In this document: positions 29,702-38,721 of the stretch, piece by piece | How the letters are laid out: each line of letters starts with the position of its first letter | How positions within the stretch are numbered: position 1 is the first letter of the stretch | Source: Aliishimia sp039978895 | GTDB lineage: Bacteria > Pseudomonadota > Alphaproteobacteria > Rhodobacterales > Rhodobacteraceae | Direction of reading: 5' to 3' | DNA: 64,000 bases | Assembly: GCA_039978895.1 (NCBI GenBank) | Contig: JBDWAL010000033.1 | Coordinates: 62,001-126,000 of the forward strand | The notes under the pieces: generated by a model | Seen by the model: only the letters and a program-made list of their open reading frames with translations | Database searches by the model: none | What the model was told of the DNA's origin: nothing | Program-made: the position numbers and the translations under genes

Positions 29702-32700
29702 TTGCGGTTTTCCAAAATCAAACTGACAGGCTTTAAGAGCTTTGTGGACCCGACGGATTTGGTGATCGCGGACGGGCTGACCGGTGTTGTCGGGCCAAAT
29801 GGGTGCGGGAAATCCAACCTGCTCGAAGCGTTGCGTTGGGTCATGGGCGAAAACCGTCCCACGGCGATGCGCGGTGGCGGCATGGAAGACGTGATCTTTG
29901 CGGGGGCTGCGACGCGTCCCGCCCGGAATTTCGCCGAAGTTAACCTGATCATGGACAACTCAGATCGATTGGCCCCAGCTGGTTTCAACGATCTCGATAC
30001 ATTGGAAATTGTGCGCCGGATCACACGAGATGTCGGCAGCGCCTATAAGACCAATGGCAAAGACGTACGCGCACGCGACGTTCAAATGCTGTTTGCCGAT
30101 GCTTCAACGGGCGCGCATTCCCCGGCACTTGTGCGCCAAGGACAGATCAGCGAGTTGATCAACGCCAAACCCAAAGCACGTCGGCGTATTTTGGAAGAAG
30201 CTGCGGGCATTAGCGGGCTTTACCAACGGCGCCACGAAGCCGAATTGAAATTGAAAGCGGCTGAAACGAATCTGGCACGCGTCGACGATGTGATCGAACA
30301 GTTGGCCAATCAGTTGCAACAGCTGTCCCGCCAGGCCCGTCAGGCGCAACGCTACCGGACCATTGGCACTGATTTGCGTCGCTCTGAAGGTATGTTGTTG
30401 TACCGCAGATGGCGTGAAGCCGATGATGCCCGTGCGAGCGCTGAAGAAGAACTGCGTGGCCGCGTCACGCTTGCCGCACAAAGCGAAACTCAGGTGCGTG
30501 CCATCTTCAAAGCGCGGGAAGAAGCGGAAACGGCCTTACCTGCGATGCGCGAAGAAGAGGCGATTGCGGCGGCTCTGGTGCAACGATTTATCGTGCAGCG
30601 CGATACGCTGAGTGATGAAGAAAAACGAGCTGCGCAAACGATTGAAACGTTGATGTCGCGTATCTCTCAACTTGGGAACGACCTTGACCGTGAAGCGGGC
30701 CTGAACCGAGACGCGGGGGAAACAATCGAACGGCTCGAATGGGAAGCCACCGAATTGGGCAAAGCGTCATCGGGATTTGAGGACGAGTTGGCCGAAGCGA
30801 CGGCTGTGGCGCAAGAAGCTGCGGAAGTTCTGTCTGCACGCGAAAGCGATCTGGGGCAACAAACCGAAGACGTTGCAAGACTGGCCGCACGTCACCAATC
30901 GGCACAACGTTTGGTAGATGACAGTCGCACAACTCAAACGAAAGCAGAATCCGAGGCTGAAAAGGCGCGCGCTGCGGTGTCGGCCTCTCAGGCGGCACTA
31001 GATAAGTCTGCGACGGATTTTGAAGCGGCCGTTCAAGCGGAAACCACCGCCACACAGGCGGCGGCACGGGCGGACCAGGCGTTGATCGACGCGGATGATG
31101 CGCGGGGGGAAGCGCAATCGCGTGAGGCAGATGCGCGTGCGGAACGTTCAGAAGCGACGGGTGAGTTGAACGCATTGCGCGCCGAGGCTGGGGCGCTGGC
31201 GAAACTTGTCGAACGCGATACAGCGGAGGGCGGTCAAATCATGGACGCGCTGACCGTGAAGACAGGATACGAAAAAGCACTGGGTGCGGCTTTGGCCGAC
31301 GATTTGCGCGCGCCAGTGGTGAGCGCGGATGGTCCGTCTGGATGGGCGTCATTGCCGGTATATGACGAAGTGCAGCGATTGCCCGGAAATGTGCAACCTC
31401 TGAGCCTTTTCGTACAGGTTCCGGAAGAGTTGCGCCGCCGGATAGATCAGATCGGCGTCGTGGATGTCGCGGATGCTGTAGATTTGCAGTCAGAGCTGAA
31501 GCCGGGGCAACGGCTTGTGTCGACGGAAGGGGATTTGTGGCGCTGGGACGGGTTTCGGGCGTGGGCCGAGGATGCGCCGAGTGCTGCGGCACTACGGTTA
31601 CAACAACTGAACCGCTTGGAAGAACTGAAACAATCGCTTGAACGCGCGATGTCACGTGCCGATGGCGCAGAGCAGGCGCACGATACACTGAAAGCACGTC
31701 TTGAAGACTTGACGCGGGCGGATGCAGAAGCGCGCAATGCGCGTAAACAAGCGGACCGAATGGTGGCAGACGCCTCACGTGCGCTCAGCCGCGCGGAAGC
31801 AGACCGAAATATCGCGCATGGCAAACTTGAGAGCCTGGGACTGGCTGTTCGCCGTCACGAAGATGAAGCTATGTCTGCGCGCAAGCAAGCGGCGGAAGCT
31901 GATCAGGCGCTTGTCGGTCTGGCTGATTTGGGTGATGCGCGCGCGGGGATAGAAGACCTGCGCATGACCGTGGAAGCCGCGCGCATAACTATGATGTCGC
32001 GTCGATCTGCGCAGGACGAACTGCGCCGCCTAGGGGAAGCGCGCACGCGTCGCTCCCAAGAGATTGTGAAAGAAGTCAGCGGTTGGAAACACCGTCTGCA
32101 AACAGCGGAAACCCGAAGCGAAGAGTTGCGGGTACGCAAATCTGAGGCCGAAGAACAACTGGACGTCGCGCAAGCTGCCCCCGAAGAAATCGCGGAACAA
32201 CGCGAGGTATTGCTGGAAGAATTGGCCAAAGGGGAAAGCCGCAAGGCTGCGGCGGCCGATGCTTTGTCCGTTGCTGAAACCGCGTTGCGCGCAGCGATGG
32301 ATGCGGAACGGGACGCAGAGCGCGCCGCCTCTGATGCACGCGAGGCCCGCGCCCGTTCGGAAGCCCGTGTGGAAGCTGCACGCGAGACGACACAGGCCGC
32401 AGCTGAACGTATTGCGGAAGATCAACAATCCACCCCGAACCAATTGTTAACCCAGTTGGACGTGAACCCCGATGATATGCCGCGAGCAGAAGCGCTGGAA
32501 GCCGATGTGAACCGCTTGAAACGCCAACGTGATGCCTTGGGCGCTGTGAATTTGCGCGCAGAGGAAGACGCGCGCGAGGTGCAAGAAGAGCACGATACAC
32601 TGGCGAACGAAAAGAACGACCTCGAAGAAGCGATCAAAACGCTGCGCAGCGGAATTGCGAATTTGAACCGCGAAGGCCGCGAACGTTTGTTGACGGCGTT

Positions 32701-33157
32701 TGAACAAGTGAACAGCAACTTTTCTATGTTGTTTAAGCACCTGTTTGGCGGTGGTGAAGCAAACTTGGTGATGGTTGAAAGTGATGACCCGCTGGAAGCT
32801 GGGTTGGAAATATTGTGCCAACCTCCCGGCAAGAAACTGTCCACCTTATCGCTTTTGTCAGGGGGGGAGCAGACACTGACCGCTTTGGCGTTGATCTTTG
32901 GGGTGTTCTTGGCAAACCCTGCGCCGATTTGCGTCCTCGATGAGGTGGACGCGCCGCTTGATGACGCAAATGTGACACGGTTCTGCGACTTGCTGGATGA
33001 AATGTGCCGCCAAACAGAGACGCGCTTCCTGATCATCACGCACCATGCGGTGACCATGGCACGCATGGACCGGCTTTACGGTGTGACGATGCAGGAGCAG
33101 GGCGTCAGTCAGTTGGTCTCAGTAGACTTGAAAAAGGCCGAAACACTGGTCGCTTAA
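29702..33157 (+). CDS. smc: Chromosome segregation ATPase Smc
   Basis: The 1151-residue condensin subunit compacts and resolves replicated chromosomes with ScpA/ScpB. Walker A G-P-N-G-C-G-K-S-N is at about residues 31-39; two long coiled coils (about 165-490 and 640-1000) flank a hinge (about 500-630 with the G-Y-E-K-A-L-G-A-A-L segment at its start). The C-terminal head has the ABC signature L-S-G-G-E-Q-T-L-T-A-L and Walker B C-V-L-D-E-V-D-A-P-L-D. The start is TTG 29702, with AAAGGA 8 nt upstream. Its TAA overlaps the convergent transglycosylase stop (TTAA 33154-33157). Confidence 0.97.
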   Translation: MRFSKIKLTGFKSFVDPTDLVIADGLTGVVGPNGCGKSNLLEALRWVMGENRPTAMRGGGMEDVIFAGAATRPARNFAEVNLIMDNSDRLAPAGFNDLDTLEIVRRITRDVGSAYKTNGKDVRARDVQMLFADASTGAHSPALVRQGQISELINAKPKARRRILEEAAGISGLYQRRHEAELKLKAAETNLARVDDVIEQLANQLQQLSRQARQAQRYRTIGTDLRRSEGMLLYRRWREADDARASAEEELRGRVTLAAQSETQVRAIFKAREEAETALPAMREEEAIAAALVQRFIVQRDTLSDEEKRAAQTIETLMSRISQLGNDLDREAGLNRDAGETIERLEWEATELGKASSGFEDELAEATAVAQEAAEVLSARESDLGQQTEDVARLAARHQSAQRLVDDSRTTQTKAESEAEKARAAVSASQAALDKSATDFEAAVQAETTATQAAARADQALIDADDARGEAQSREADARAERSEATGELNALRAEAGALAKLVERDTAEGGQIMDALTVKTGYEKALGAALADDLRAPVVSADGPSGWASLPVYDEVQRLPGNVQPLSLFVQVPEELRRRIDQIGVVDVADAVDLQSELKPGQRLVSTEGDLWRWDGFRAWAEDAPSAAALRLQQLNRLEELKQSLERAMSRADGAEQAHDTLKARLEDLTRADAEARNARKQADRMVADASRALSRAEADRNIAHGKLESLGLAVRRHEDEAMSARKQAAEADQALVGLADLGDARAGIEDLRMTVEAARITMMSRRSAQDELRRLGEARTRRSQEIVKEVSGWKHRLQTAETRSEELRVRKSEAEEQLDVAQAAPEEIAEQREVLLEELAKGESRKAAAADALSVAETALRAAMDAERDAERAASDAREARARSEARVEAARETTQAAAERIAEDQQSTPNQLLTQLDVNPDDMPRAEALEADVNRLKRQRDALGAVNLRAEEDAREVQEEHDTLANEKNDLEEAIKTLRSGIANLNREGRERLLTAFEQVNSNFSMLFKHLFGGGEANLVMVESDDPLEAGLEILCQPPGKKLSTLSLLSGGEQTLTALALIFGVFLANPAPICVLDEVDAPLDDANVTRFCDLLDEMCRQTETRFLIITHHAVTMARMDRLYGVTMQEQGVSQLVSVDLKKAETLVA

Positions 33158-34317
33158 AGTCGTTTCAGCAACTCAGGCGTTGGCCAGGCATCAGCCGGGA
33201 GCCCCAAGCGTTGTTGCTCAGCTTGCACCGCATTGCGTGTTCGCGCGCCCAAGATTCCATCGACTTTTCCGATGTTATACCCGCGCGCCTCAAGTTTTTT
33301 CTGCAAACGCTTCATTTGATCGCCGGACAGGCCTGTCTGTGGGTTGCCAGCGGTGTAAACAGGCGCACCTTCAAGCCGCGCCCCGAAATAGGCCGCTGTA
33401 AGAACATAGGTAAAGCTTTGGTTCCATTCGAAATATACGCGGAAATTTGGATATGCGAGGAAGGCCGGCCCTTTGTGCCCTTGGGGTAGGATCAACGAGG
33501 CTGGCAGATTCGCGAGCTTGCCTGCGCGCGGCTTGACGCCGCGTTTTGCCCAATCCGAGGCGGTCAATTGAGTGTTCAGTCCGGATAACGACCAATCCAA
33601 ATTGGAGGGGACTGCGACTTCTTGAAGCCAAGGTTGGCCAGCGGTCCAACCAAGATGTTGGAGCATTTTACCCCCGGACATCAAGGCGTCCGCCGGGGAT
33701 GATTTCAAGCTGACCTTGCCATCGCCATCGCCATCCACACCGTTTTCAATGATGTCTGCGGGCAGCATTTGCACCATGCCAATTTCGCCCGCCCATGCAC
33801 CTGTGGTGCCGGATGGGCTGAATTGGCCTCGGCTATAAAGTTCGAGCGCAGAAAAAACCTGAGGGCGGAACAAGTCGGGGCGACGACAATCATGGGCCAA
33901 TGTGACAAGCGCGTTGAGTGTGTTGAAATTGCCCTGAAACGCGCCGTAGTCGGTTTCAAAGGCCCAAAACGCCAGTAGAACGCCGCGATTCACACCATAG
34001 TTGCGTTCAATTTTATCAAAAATCTCGTTATGTGTTCGCGACAGTTGACGTCCTTTTTCAATGCGTTGGTTAGAGATCAGTCGCCGCGAAAATTCGATGA
34101 AGGGTTTCTGAAAGACGCCTTGTGCTCGATCCGCTTTGAGCACCTTGGCGTCTTTGCGCACACCAGAGAAGAAGTTTTGCACCGTGTTTTTGTCATACCC
34201 GCGCGATTGGGCTTCGCTTGCGAGGGAATTCACAAAACCGGAGAAATTCCCTCCGCATTGTGCCCAAGCGGGAAGGGGGGCAATCAGAAGGGCGACGAGG
34301 GGCAAAACGTAACGCAT
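33154..34317 (-). CDS. MltB-type lytic murein transglycosylase with peptidoglycan-binding domain
   Basis: The 387-residue periplasmic enzyme cleaves the MurNAc-GlcNAc bond with 1,6-anhydro ring formation. It has a Sec signal peptide (about 1-19, A-W-A-Q), an SLT_2/MltB catalytic domain with the catalytic Glu in F-W-A-F-E-T-D-Y-G-A-F-Q-G (about 117-129), G-E-I-G-M-V-Q-M-L-P (about 177-186), and a C-terminal PG_binding_1 domain (about 327-387, with D-G-I-L-G-A-R-T-R-N-A-V). No lipobox is present, so it is soluble, unlike E. coli MltB. Confidence 0.92.
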   Translation of the reverse strand: MRYVLPLVALLIAPLPAWAQCGGNFSGFVNSLASEAQSRGYDKNTVQNFFSGVRKDAKVLKADRAQGVFQKPFIEFSRRLISNQRIEKGRQLSRTHNEIFDKIERNYGVNRGVLLAFWAFETDYGAFQGNFNTLNALVTLAHDCRRPDLFRPQVFSALELYSRGQFSPSGTTGAWAGEIGMVQMLPADIIENGVDGDGDGKVSLKSSPADALMSGGKMLQHLGWTAGQPWLQEVAVPSNLDWSLSGLNTQLTASDWAKRGVKPRAGKLANLPASLILPQGHKGPAFLAYPNFRVYFEWNQSFTYVLTAAYFGARLEGAPVYTAGNPQTGLSGDQMKRLQKKLEARGYNIGKVDGILGARTRNAVQAEQQRLGLPADAWPTPELLKRL

Positions 34318-34333
34318 TGTGGAATTCCTTGGG

Positions 34334-35239
34334 TTACAAAACTAGGGCGAAACCGATGCAAATAATGACGAATAACGTCCACACACGCCAGAGCTGGACA
34401 AGTGCGGCGTCGATATGCGGTGCGGAAATGTCGCGAATACCCTTCGGATTGACCCAAGGTAGTTCCTGTAAGACGCCATGATAGGGACGTGGTCCTGCCA
34501 ACGCGATACCGATCGCGCGCGACAAGGCAGCCTCTGGCCAACCGGCGTTTGGGGATTTGTGCTGACGAGCTTCCGTTGCGATGTCGTGCCAAGTGCCGAC
34601 ACAACCGCCTAGAAGCCAAAAGGCAAGACCGGTCAATCGCGCGGGAATCCAGTTAAGAACATCATCAAACCGCGCAGCAGCCCAACCAAAGTGAAGGTAG
34701 CGATCCGTCTGATATCCGATCATGCTGTCAGCTGTGTTCACCATCTTGTAGACGCACAGACCGGGCAGCCCTGCGATCAAGAACCAGAAAACAGGGGCGA
34801 TCACGCCATCACTCATATTCTCGGCAGCGCTTTCAATTGCGGCACGTGCGACTTGCTGTTCAGTCAATGTGGCCGTGTCGCGACTGACGATCATTGCGAC
34901 ACTGTCCTTGGCCGCGTCCAATGACACGCGGAGGTCATCGGCGACCCGGCGCACATGCTCGATCAAGGCGCGATGTGCGAGCAGAACTGCGGCGCACAGG
35001 GATTGTATGACAGGACCAAGCAGGGTCAAAGCCCAAGCAAGCCCGAATACCAAGCCGACGCAGATACACAAAACCAAAACACCCGCGGCACGAGTGTCGC
35101 GGTAGAGCAATCTCTCGCATCCGCTCAAGAGCCGCCCCATCAGAATCGCGGGATGGGGTATTCGGGACCATAACCAGCGCGGTTCACCGAAAATTGCGTC
35201 CAAGATCATTGCAACGGTCAGGATTGCAGCGAGCGTCAT
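34334..35239 (-). CDS. cobD: Adenosylcobinamide-phosphate synthase (CobD/CbiB)
   Basis: The 301-residue inner-membrane protein attaches the aminopropanol phosphate arm to adenosylcobyric acid in cobalamin synthesis. Family segments are D-A-I-F-G-E-P-R-W-L-W-S-R-I-P-H-P (about residues 13-29), the A-A-I-E-S-A-A-E-N-M-S-D-G-V-I-A-P motif (about 132-148), Y-K-M-V-N-T-A-D-S-M-I-G-Y (about 164-176) and S-P-N-A-G-W-P-E-A (about 229-237). Several hydrophobic helices occur. It overlaps cobC by an ATGA. Note that Salmonella calls this gene cbiB and uses cobD for the decarboxylase. Confidence 0.94.
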   Translation of the reverse strand: MTLAAILTVAMILDAIFGEPRWLWSRIPHPAILMGRLLSGCERLLYRDTRAAGVLVLCICVGLVFGLAWALTLLGPVIQSLCAAVLLAHRALIEHVRRVADDLRVSLDAAKDSVAMIVSRDTATLTEQQVARAAIESAAENMSDGVIAPVFWFLIAGLPGLCVYKMVNTADSMIGYQTDRYLHFGWAAARFDDVLNWIPARLTGLAFWLLGGCVGTWHDIATEARQHKSPNAGWPEAALSRAIGIALAGPRPYHGVLQELPWVNPKGIRDISAPHIDAALVQLWRVWTLFVIICIGFALVL

Positions 35240-36198
35240 TCGTTTGTCAGAGCTTCAAGGCGCGGCCAATCGGCTGGGGCCGGCAATCCAAGTCGCAACC
35301 ATCGGGAATTATACGGGAAAACGCGGGACCAGATCTTGTGTTGCGCCAATTGTGTTTGTAACGACTTTGCGTCTTGCGTGTCATACAACCGGAAAAGCGT
35401 CGTTCCGCCGACACTTTGGGCCCCTAATTTTGATAGACACTCATCCAGCCGCTTTGCATCCTGCGTGAGACGCGCACGAGTTTGATCTGCCCAGTCCTGA
35501 TCTGCAAGCGCAGTTGCACCGATGGATAGGGCGGGACCAGAAACAGACCAAGGCCCTAACCTCATTCTTAGCCTTGCTATCGTTTTTACAGAACTGATCG
35601 CAAATCCAAGGCGAATTCCTGCAAGCCCCCAGAACTTTCCAAAGCTCTTCAACGTGATGTGATCGTCACCGTTCATGGAGTGCAAAAGACTATCGCTTGG
35701 ACTGCAATCCGCAAAGCTTTCGTCAATAACAAGTTGCCGACAATTTAGATCCTGGGGGGACCAAAGACGCCCATCTGGATTGTTGGGATGCACAAGCACT
35801 TTGGCATCCTGTCCTGATGCGGCATCCTTCACATCCCAACCTGCACCGCGAAATGCTAACGCGTGTTCGTTATATGTTGGACCCGAAATCTGTACCGATT
35901 TGCCCAAAAATATGCCCGGTATTGCCGCAATAAGGGCTGATGCGCCGTGCGTGGCGACGATGTCGAGCGTGTCTGGAACGGACCAGAATTTTCGCGCGGC
36001 TGTCAGCAAGGCATCTTGAGCTTTTTGATCCGGTAGATCCGTCCAGCTTCGATAGGGGATGTCACCCAATGAGTAGGCTACCGGGTTGATTCCCGTGGAT
36101 AAGTCGATCCAGTCGTCTCGTGTTCCACCAAATTGAACGCAGGCGGAATCAAGGTTTCCGCCGTGATCAGGACGCGCTTCAGGTGTATCGGGGGTCAT
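35236..36198 (-). CDS. cobC: Threonine-phosphate decarboxylase-like aminotransferase (CobC)
   Basis: The 320-residue PLP enzyme of fold type I makes (R)-1-amino-2-propanol phosphate, the nucleotide-loop linker of cobalamin. Signposts are W-I-D-L-S-T-G-I-N-P (about residues 30-39), H-P-N-N-P-D-G-R (about 137-144), V-I-D-E-S-F-A-D (about 157-164) and the Schiff-base Lys in L-K-S-F-G-K-F-W-G-L-A-G-I-R (about 183-196). It is the first gene of a cobC-cobD pair. No cobalamin riboswitch element was recognised upstream. Confidence 0.88.
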   Translation of the reverse strand: MTPDTPEARPDHGGNLDSACVQFGGTRDDWIDLSTGINPVAYSLGDIPYRSWTDLPDQKAQDALLTAARKFWSVPDTLDIVATHGASALIAAIPGIFLGKSVQISGPTYNEHALAFRGAGWDVKDAASGQDAKVLVHPNNPDGRLWSPQDLNCRQLVIDESFADCSPSDSLLHSMNGDDHITLKSFGKFWGLAGIRLGFAISSVKTIARLRMRLGPWSVSGPALSIGATALADQDWADQTRARLTQDAKRLDECLSKLGAQSVGGTTLFRLYDTQDAKSLQTQLAQHKIWSRVFPYNSRWLRLGLPAPADWPRLEALTNE

Positions 36199-36311
36199 AG
36201 CTCTGCCTTTTCACAAGTCTTTGCTGGGTTTTCGTCAAAACGGCAAACTCCGCCGTAATTTGAGCGAAATTTGGCCGACTTCCAAGGTAATTATTTAACG
36301 ATTATTGAGTG

Positions 36312-36327
36312 TTAATGCTCTGTTAAC
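36312..36327 (+). promoter_or_regulatory. Perfect CtrA-type binding site TTAA-N7-TTAAC
   Basis: TTAA at 36312-36315 and TTAAC at 36323-36327 are separated by exactly 7 nt, the full CtrA consensus. It lies 72 nt before the start of the receiver-domain gene and 113 nt from the divergent cobC start. Confidence 0.6.
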
Positions 36328-36399
36328 CTCTGTGAGGGCAATTGGTGCTGACTGGGGTCGGAAATGTGCCTAACGAACTTGAAGTGGCACGGAGGAATT

Positions 36400-36762
36400 A
36401 TGAACGTACTTATCGTACAGAGTGCGCCTGAACTGGGCTTGCTGTGGCAACGGCATTTGCAACGTTGTGGCATGGAAGTGAAGGTGTCTGAAAGTCAGGA
36501 TGAAGCGATTGCTGCCATTAATCTCACTGCGCCTGACATCATTATCTTAGATCTGGTGCTACAAAATGGTAGCGCCCTCGCTGTTGCTGATTATGCAAAC
36601 TACCGCTGTCCGCAGACGCAGGTGATCTTTGTTACCAACACGAGGTTCTTCTCGGACGGATCGATCTTTTCCCACGCAACGAATGCCTGCGCGTTTGTCC
36701 AAACAGCAACGCCGCCGGAAGACTTGGCCGCAATGGTCGAGCACTACGCCGTCGAGCGATAA
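36400..36762 (+). CDS. Stand-alone receiver domain with degenerate active site
   Basis: The 120-residue protein has a single response-regulator receiver fold and no output domain. The phosphoacceptor Asp is kept (I-I-I-L-D-L, D51) and the switch Thr is kept (I-F-V-T-N, T79), but the acidic pair after strand 1 is Q7-S8 and the invariant Lys is Q101 (F-V-Q-T-A-T-P-P). Phosphorylation is therefore unlikely to follow the normal Mg2+-dependent route. ATG 36400 follows GGAGG at 5 nt. A perfect CtrA box precedes it and a strong terminator follows. It may act as a constitutive or protein-binding adaptor; this is inference. Confidence 0.75.
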   Translation: MNVLIVQSAPELGLLWQRHLQRCGMEVKVSESQDEAIAAINLTAPDIIILDLVLQNGSALAVADYANYRCPQTQVIFVTNTRFFSDGSIFSHATNACAFVQTATPPEDLAAMVEHYAVER

Positions 36763-36798
36763 ACTAGCGTCTTAAGGTCGCTAGATGGTCAACGTAAG

Positions 36799-36834
36799 AC
36801 TCCCGATCCGTTTGCGCAGGTCGGGAGTTTTAGT
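36799..36834 (+). terminator. Terminator of the receiver gene
   Basis: An 8-bp stem (ACTCCCGA 36799-36806, TCGGGAGT 36821-36828) with a 14-nt loop is followed by TTTAGTTT. It lies between convergent genes. Confidence 0.85.
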
Positions 36835-36847
36835 TTGAAACGCTGAA

Positions 36848-37564
36848 TTAGGCTGCCAGAGCTTCTAGATCGCTTTCAGGTAAGTCGAGCACGAAGTGCA
36901 TATCTTCGCGGCTCATATACGCCAAAAAGCCTTCCAATGGATCGGGTTCGTTCTTTATGTACCACCGCAGCGCAAATGGTTCTGCGTGCATATAGCCTTG
37001 GCGTTCAACGAACCCTTTATGCGCAACTGGCTTTGGCATGAAGCCAAACACGTAATCGGGCGACCATTGCTGCAAGGCCGTCAGAAACGCGAAACGGCCC
37101 AGAATGCTGGACACACCGGTTCCGCGGAACTGACCCGGCTTACCGCCCATCCAGACTTCGCCATGATAACAGACGCGACCCGAGATGTGTTTGGCTCCAG
37201 GGCCCGCGCGAAAACGGGAACGTTCCATGTCCAAATCAAGCCCGGACGGAGGAAAATCTTTGAACCGACGGCGCAAATATGTGCCCAAAGTGTCACCCTG
37301 AAGGTCAAGCATGCGCAGCGCTTGCGTGTGCATGATGTGTCCATCGGAATCGTGGCCCACAACCCACATGGAATTGCGGCTATCCAGTTTGTGTAAACTT
37401 GGGTCAAAAGGTGCCCCCAAGATATGGTCTGGCCTGCCTTTGGCTAAGATATCTCTATATTCTTCAAAATCGTAGCCTGTCGTAAGATGAACTCCAAATC
37501 TATTGAGTACATCATAGCTCGTTGCCGCAAATCTATCTTGCGAATTCAATCCTAGAATCGTCAT
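36848..37564 (-). CDS. Unrecognised protein, possible GNAT/autoinducer synthase-like fold
   Basis: A 238-residue soluble protein. The middle has the strand-turn pattern M-W-V-V-G-H-D-S-D-G-H-I-M-H-T-Q-A-L-R-M-L (about residues 63-83), reminiscent of the D-x-D-G turn of GNAT and LuxI-type enzymes. The C-terminal part reads helix, strand, K-G-F-V-E-R-Q-G-Y as in the terminal G-F-x-x-x-G-[FY] of GNAT folds. I cannot align the conserved LuxI Arg/Trp residues, so this remains a structural impression. ATG 37564 follows AGGAGG at 6 nt. It lies immediately downstream of an unusual LysR-like gene (90-nt gap), with which it may form a unit. Confidence 0.5.
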   Translation of the reverse strand: MTILGLNSQDRFAATSYDVLNRFGVHLTTGYDFEEYRDILAKGRPDHILGAPFDPSLHKLDSRNSMWVVGHDSDGHIMHTQALRMLDLQGDTLGTYLRRRFKDFPPSGLDLDMERSRFRAGPGAKHISGRVCYHGEVWMGGKPGQFRGTGVSSILGRFAFLTALQQWSPDYVFGFMPKPVAHKGFVERQGYMHAEPFALRWYIKNEPDPLEGFLAYMSREDMHFVLDLPESDLEALAA

Positions 37565-37654
37565 TGGCCCCTCCTGCTTCTGCATTCAAGGCTTAGTCTA
37601 GCGTAAAATATAATTAATGCCGCAACTATCGCAGCGGTGGGTGATTTTTGGCCG

Positions 37655-38596
37655 CTACATGACAAGGTCCTCGGGCATTTTTCTCAGCATGTCGTCGCTC
37701 ACACCATGTATTTCTACATCATGTGTGCGTCGAACAGATGAAATCATAGCGAAACTTCCATCCGGGAAACGGGACGCAAGTAACAATCTTTCGTAACAAA
37801 TAGGCACTGCAGGTCCGCCATTTTCACGTGGAACCTGAGTGAAGGTGTGGTCGAGACGCATTCCCTGATTCGTCTCAACTTCGATATATGCGAGGTCGAC
37901 GAGGCGGCCAAAATCGGAGCCGCCGGGCATTTGCCCAAGGTCACGACCGATACTACTACGGGCTGCAGCCCAGCCAAACCAAGAGACATATGAACATTCT
38001 TCGCCAAGTTCGACGCACAGCCATTGGCTATTAACCCTTCTGAACACCATCAGATAGGGCCGAACCGCCTTGAAGGCGTCATGCTCCAAAGCGCCACCGC
38101 TGGCGACCCAAGCGCTCATGGTGTCCTTCATCAAATCGCCTGTTGATGTGAAGACTTTGCTGATTGGATGCTGTTGTTGAAAGAGGCTCCACCCATCGGG
38201 CACTGCATTGCGAAGATATTGCAGGCCATTGATGAGACTGAAGTCACCGTTTACCCAACAATTCGCGCGGGCCAAAAGATCTTGGGCTTCTGGAAGAACC
38301 TTTTCTCCCAAAGGAGTTAGCTGATACTGTCGGTCGTTTACAGCGAACAGATCACCACCTTGCATTTCCTCAAGTTGAGTTATGTGACGGCGGACTGTTT
38401 GACGAGTGCTTCCGAGCTCACGAACGGCGTGGGATAGGTTCAGTTTCGCGGCCAGCATCGTGAAGGAGCGCAATATCTCAAATAGCAGCGGATAGAACCG
38501 CATTTCTGCTTCAACATGTGCCGAACTTCCGTCCACGCGGACCACCTTTTTCTTCTCAATGGTATACTGATCACCCATCAGTGGTACATTTATCAT
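37655..38596 (-). CDS. LysR-like HTH protein with unfamiliar C-terminal domain
   Basis: The 313-residue protein has a LysR-type winged HTH (about residues 33-100: F-T-M-L-A-A-K-L-N-L-S-H-A-V-R-E-L-G-S-T-R-Q-T-V-R-R-H-I-x-x-L-E and Q-L-T-P-L-G-E-K-V-L in the linker). It is followed by about 200 residues that I cannot match to the usual LysR effector domain; they contain Trp-rich W-V-N-G-D, C-V-E-L-G-E-E-C-S-Y-V-S-W-F-G-W and Y-I-E-V-E-T segments. A start at 38596 or 38578 is possible; neither has a clear Shine-Dalgarno. A large dyad sits at the start codon, consistent with autoregulation. Confidence 0.68.
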   Translation of the reverse strand: MINVPLMGDQYTIEKKKVVRVDGSSAHVEAEMRFYPLLFEILRSFTMLAAKLNLSHAVRELGSTRQTVRRHITQLEEMQGGDLFAVNDRQYQLTPLGEKVLPEAQDLLARANCWVNGDFSLINGLQYLRNAVPDGWSLFQQQHPISKVFTSTGDLMKDTMSAWVASGGALEHDAFKAVRPYLMVFRRVNSQWLCVELGEECSYVSWFGWAAARSSIGRDLGQMPGGSDFGRLVDLAYIEVETNQGMRLDHTFTQVPRENGGPAVPICYERLLLASRFPDGSFAMISSVRRTHDVEIHGVSDDMLRKMPEDLVM

Positions 38597-38642
38597 CCAT
38601 AGTGGTTGCGTTCGTCAACCACTTATGGACTATTTATGGTTG
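38596..38642. promoter_or_regulatory. Dyad array in the divergent regulator region
   Basis: TCCATAGTGGTTG (38596-38608) and CAACCACTTATGGA (38616-38629) form an inverted repeat with one extra base, and a further TGGTTG at 38637-38642 can pair with CAACCA (38616-38621). It covers the start of the LysR-like gene and faces the XRE gene. Confidence 0.55.
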
Positions 38643-38659
38643 AAAAATGATGAAAGTTA

Positions 38660-38669
38660 CGCAATTGCG
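38660..38669. promoter_or_regulatory. Palindrome CGCAATTGCG upstream of XRE gene
   Basis: A perfect 10-bp palindrome lies 53 nt before the XRE-family gene. It may be an operator for that regulator or its neighbour. Confidence 0.3.
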
Positions 38670-38721
38670 CGAACGCTAAAGTTTTTCGAAAGTACCCCTA
38701 GTTCAACCAGAGGTACCGAAT

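Noticed and set aside
36199..36311. Cobalamin riboswitch upstream of cobC
   Set aside because: No B12-box-like GCCACTG or matching stem pattern is visible; the only structure is a short ACGGC/GCCGT repeat.
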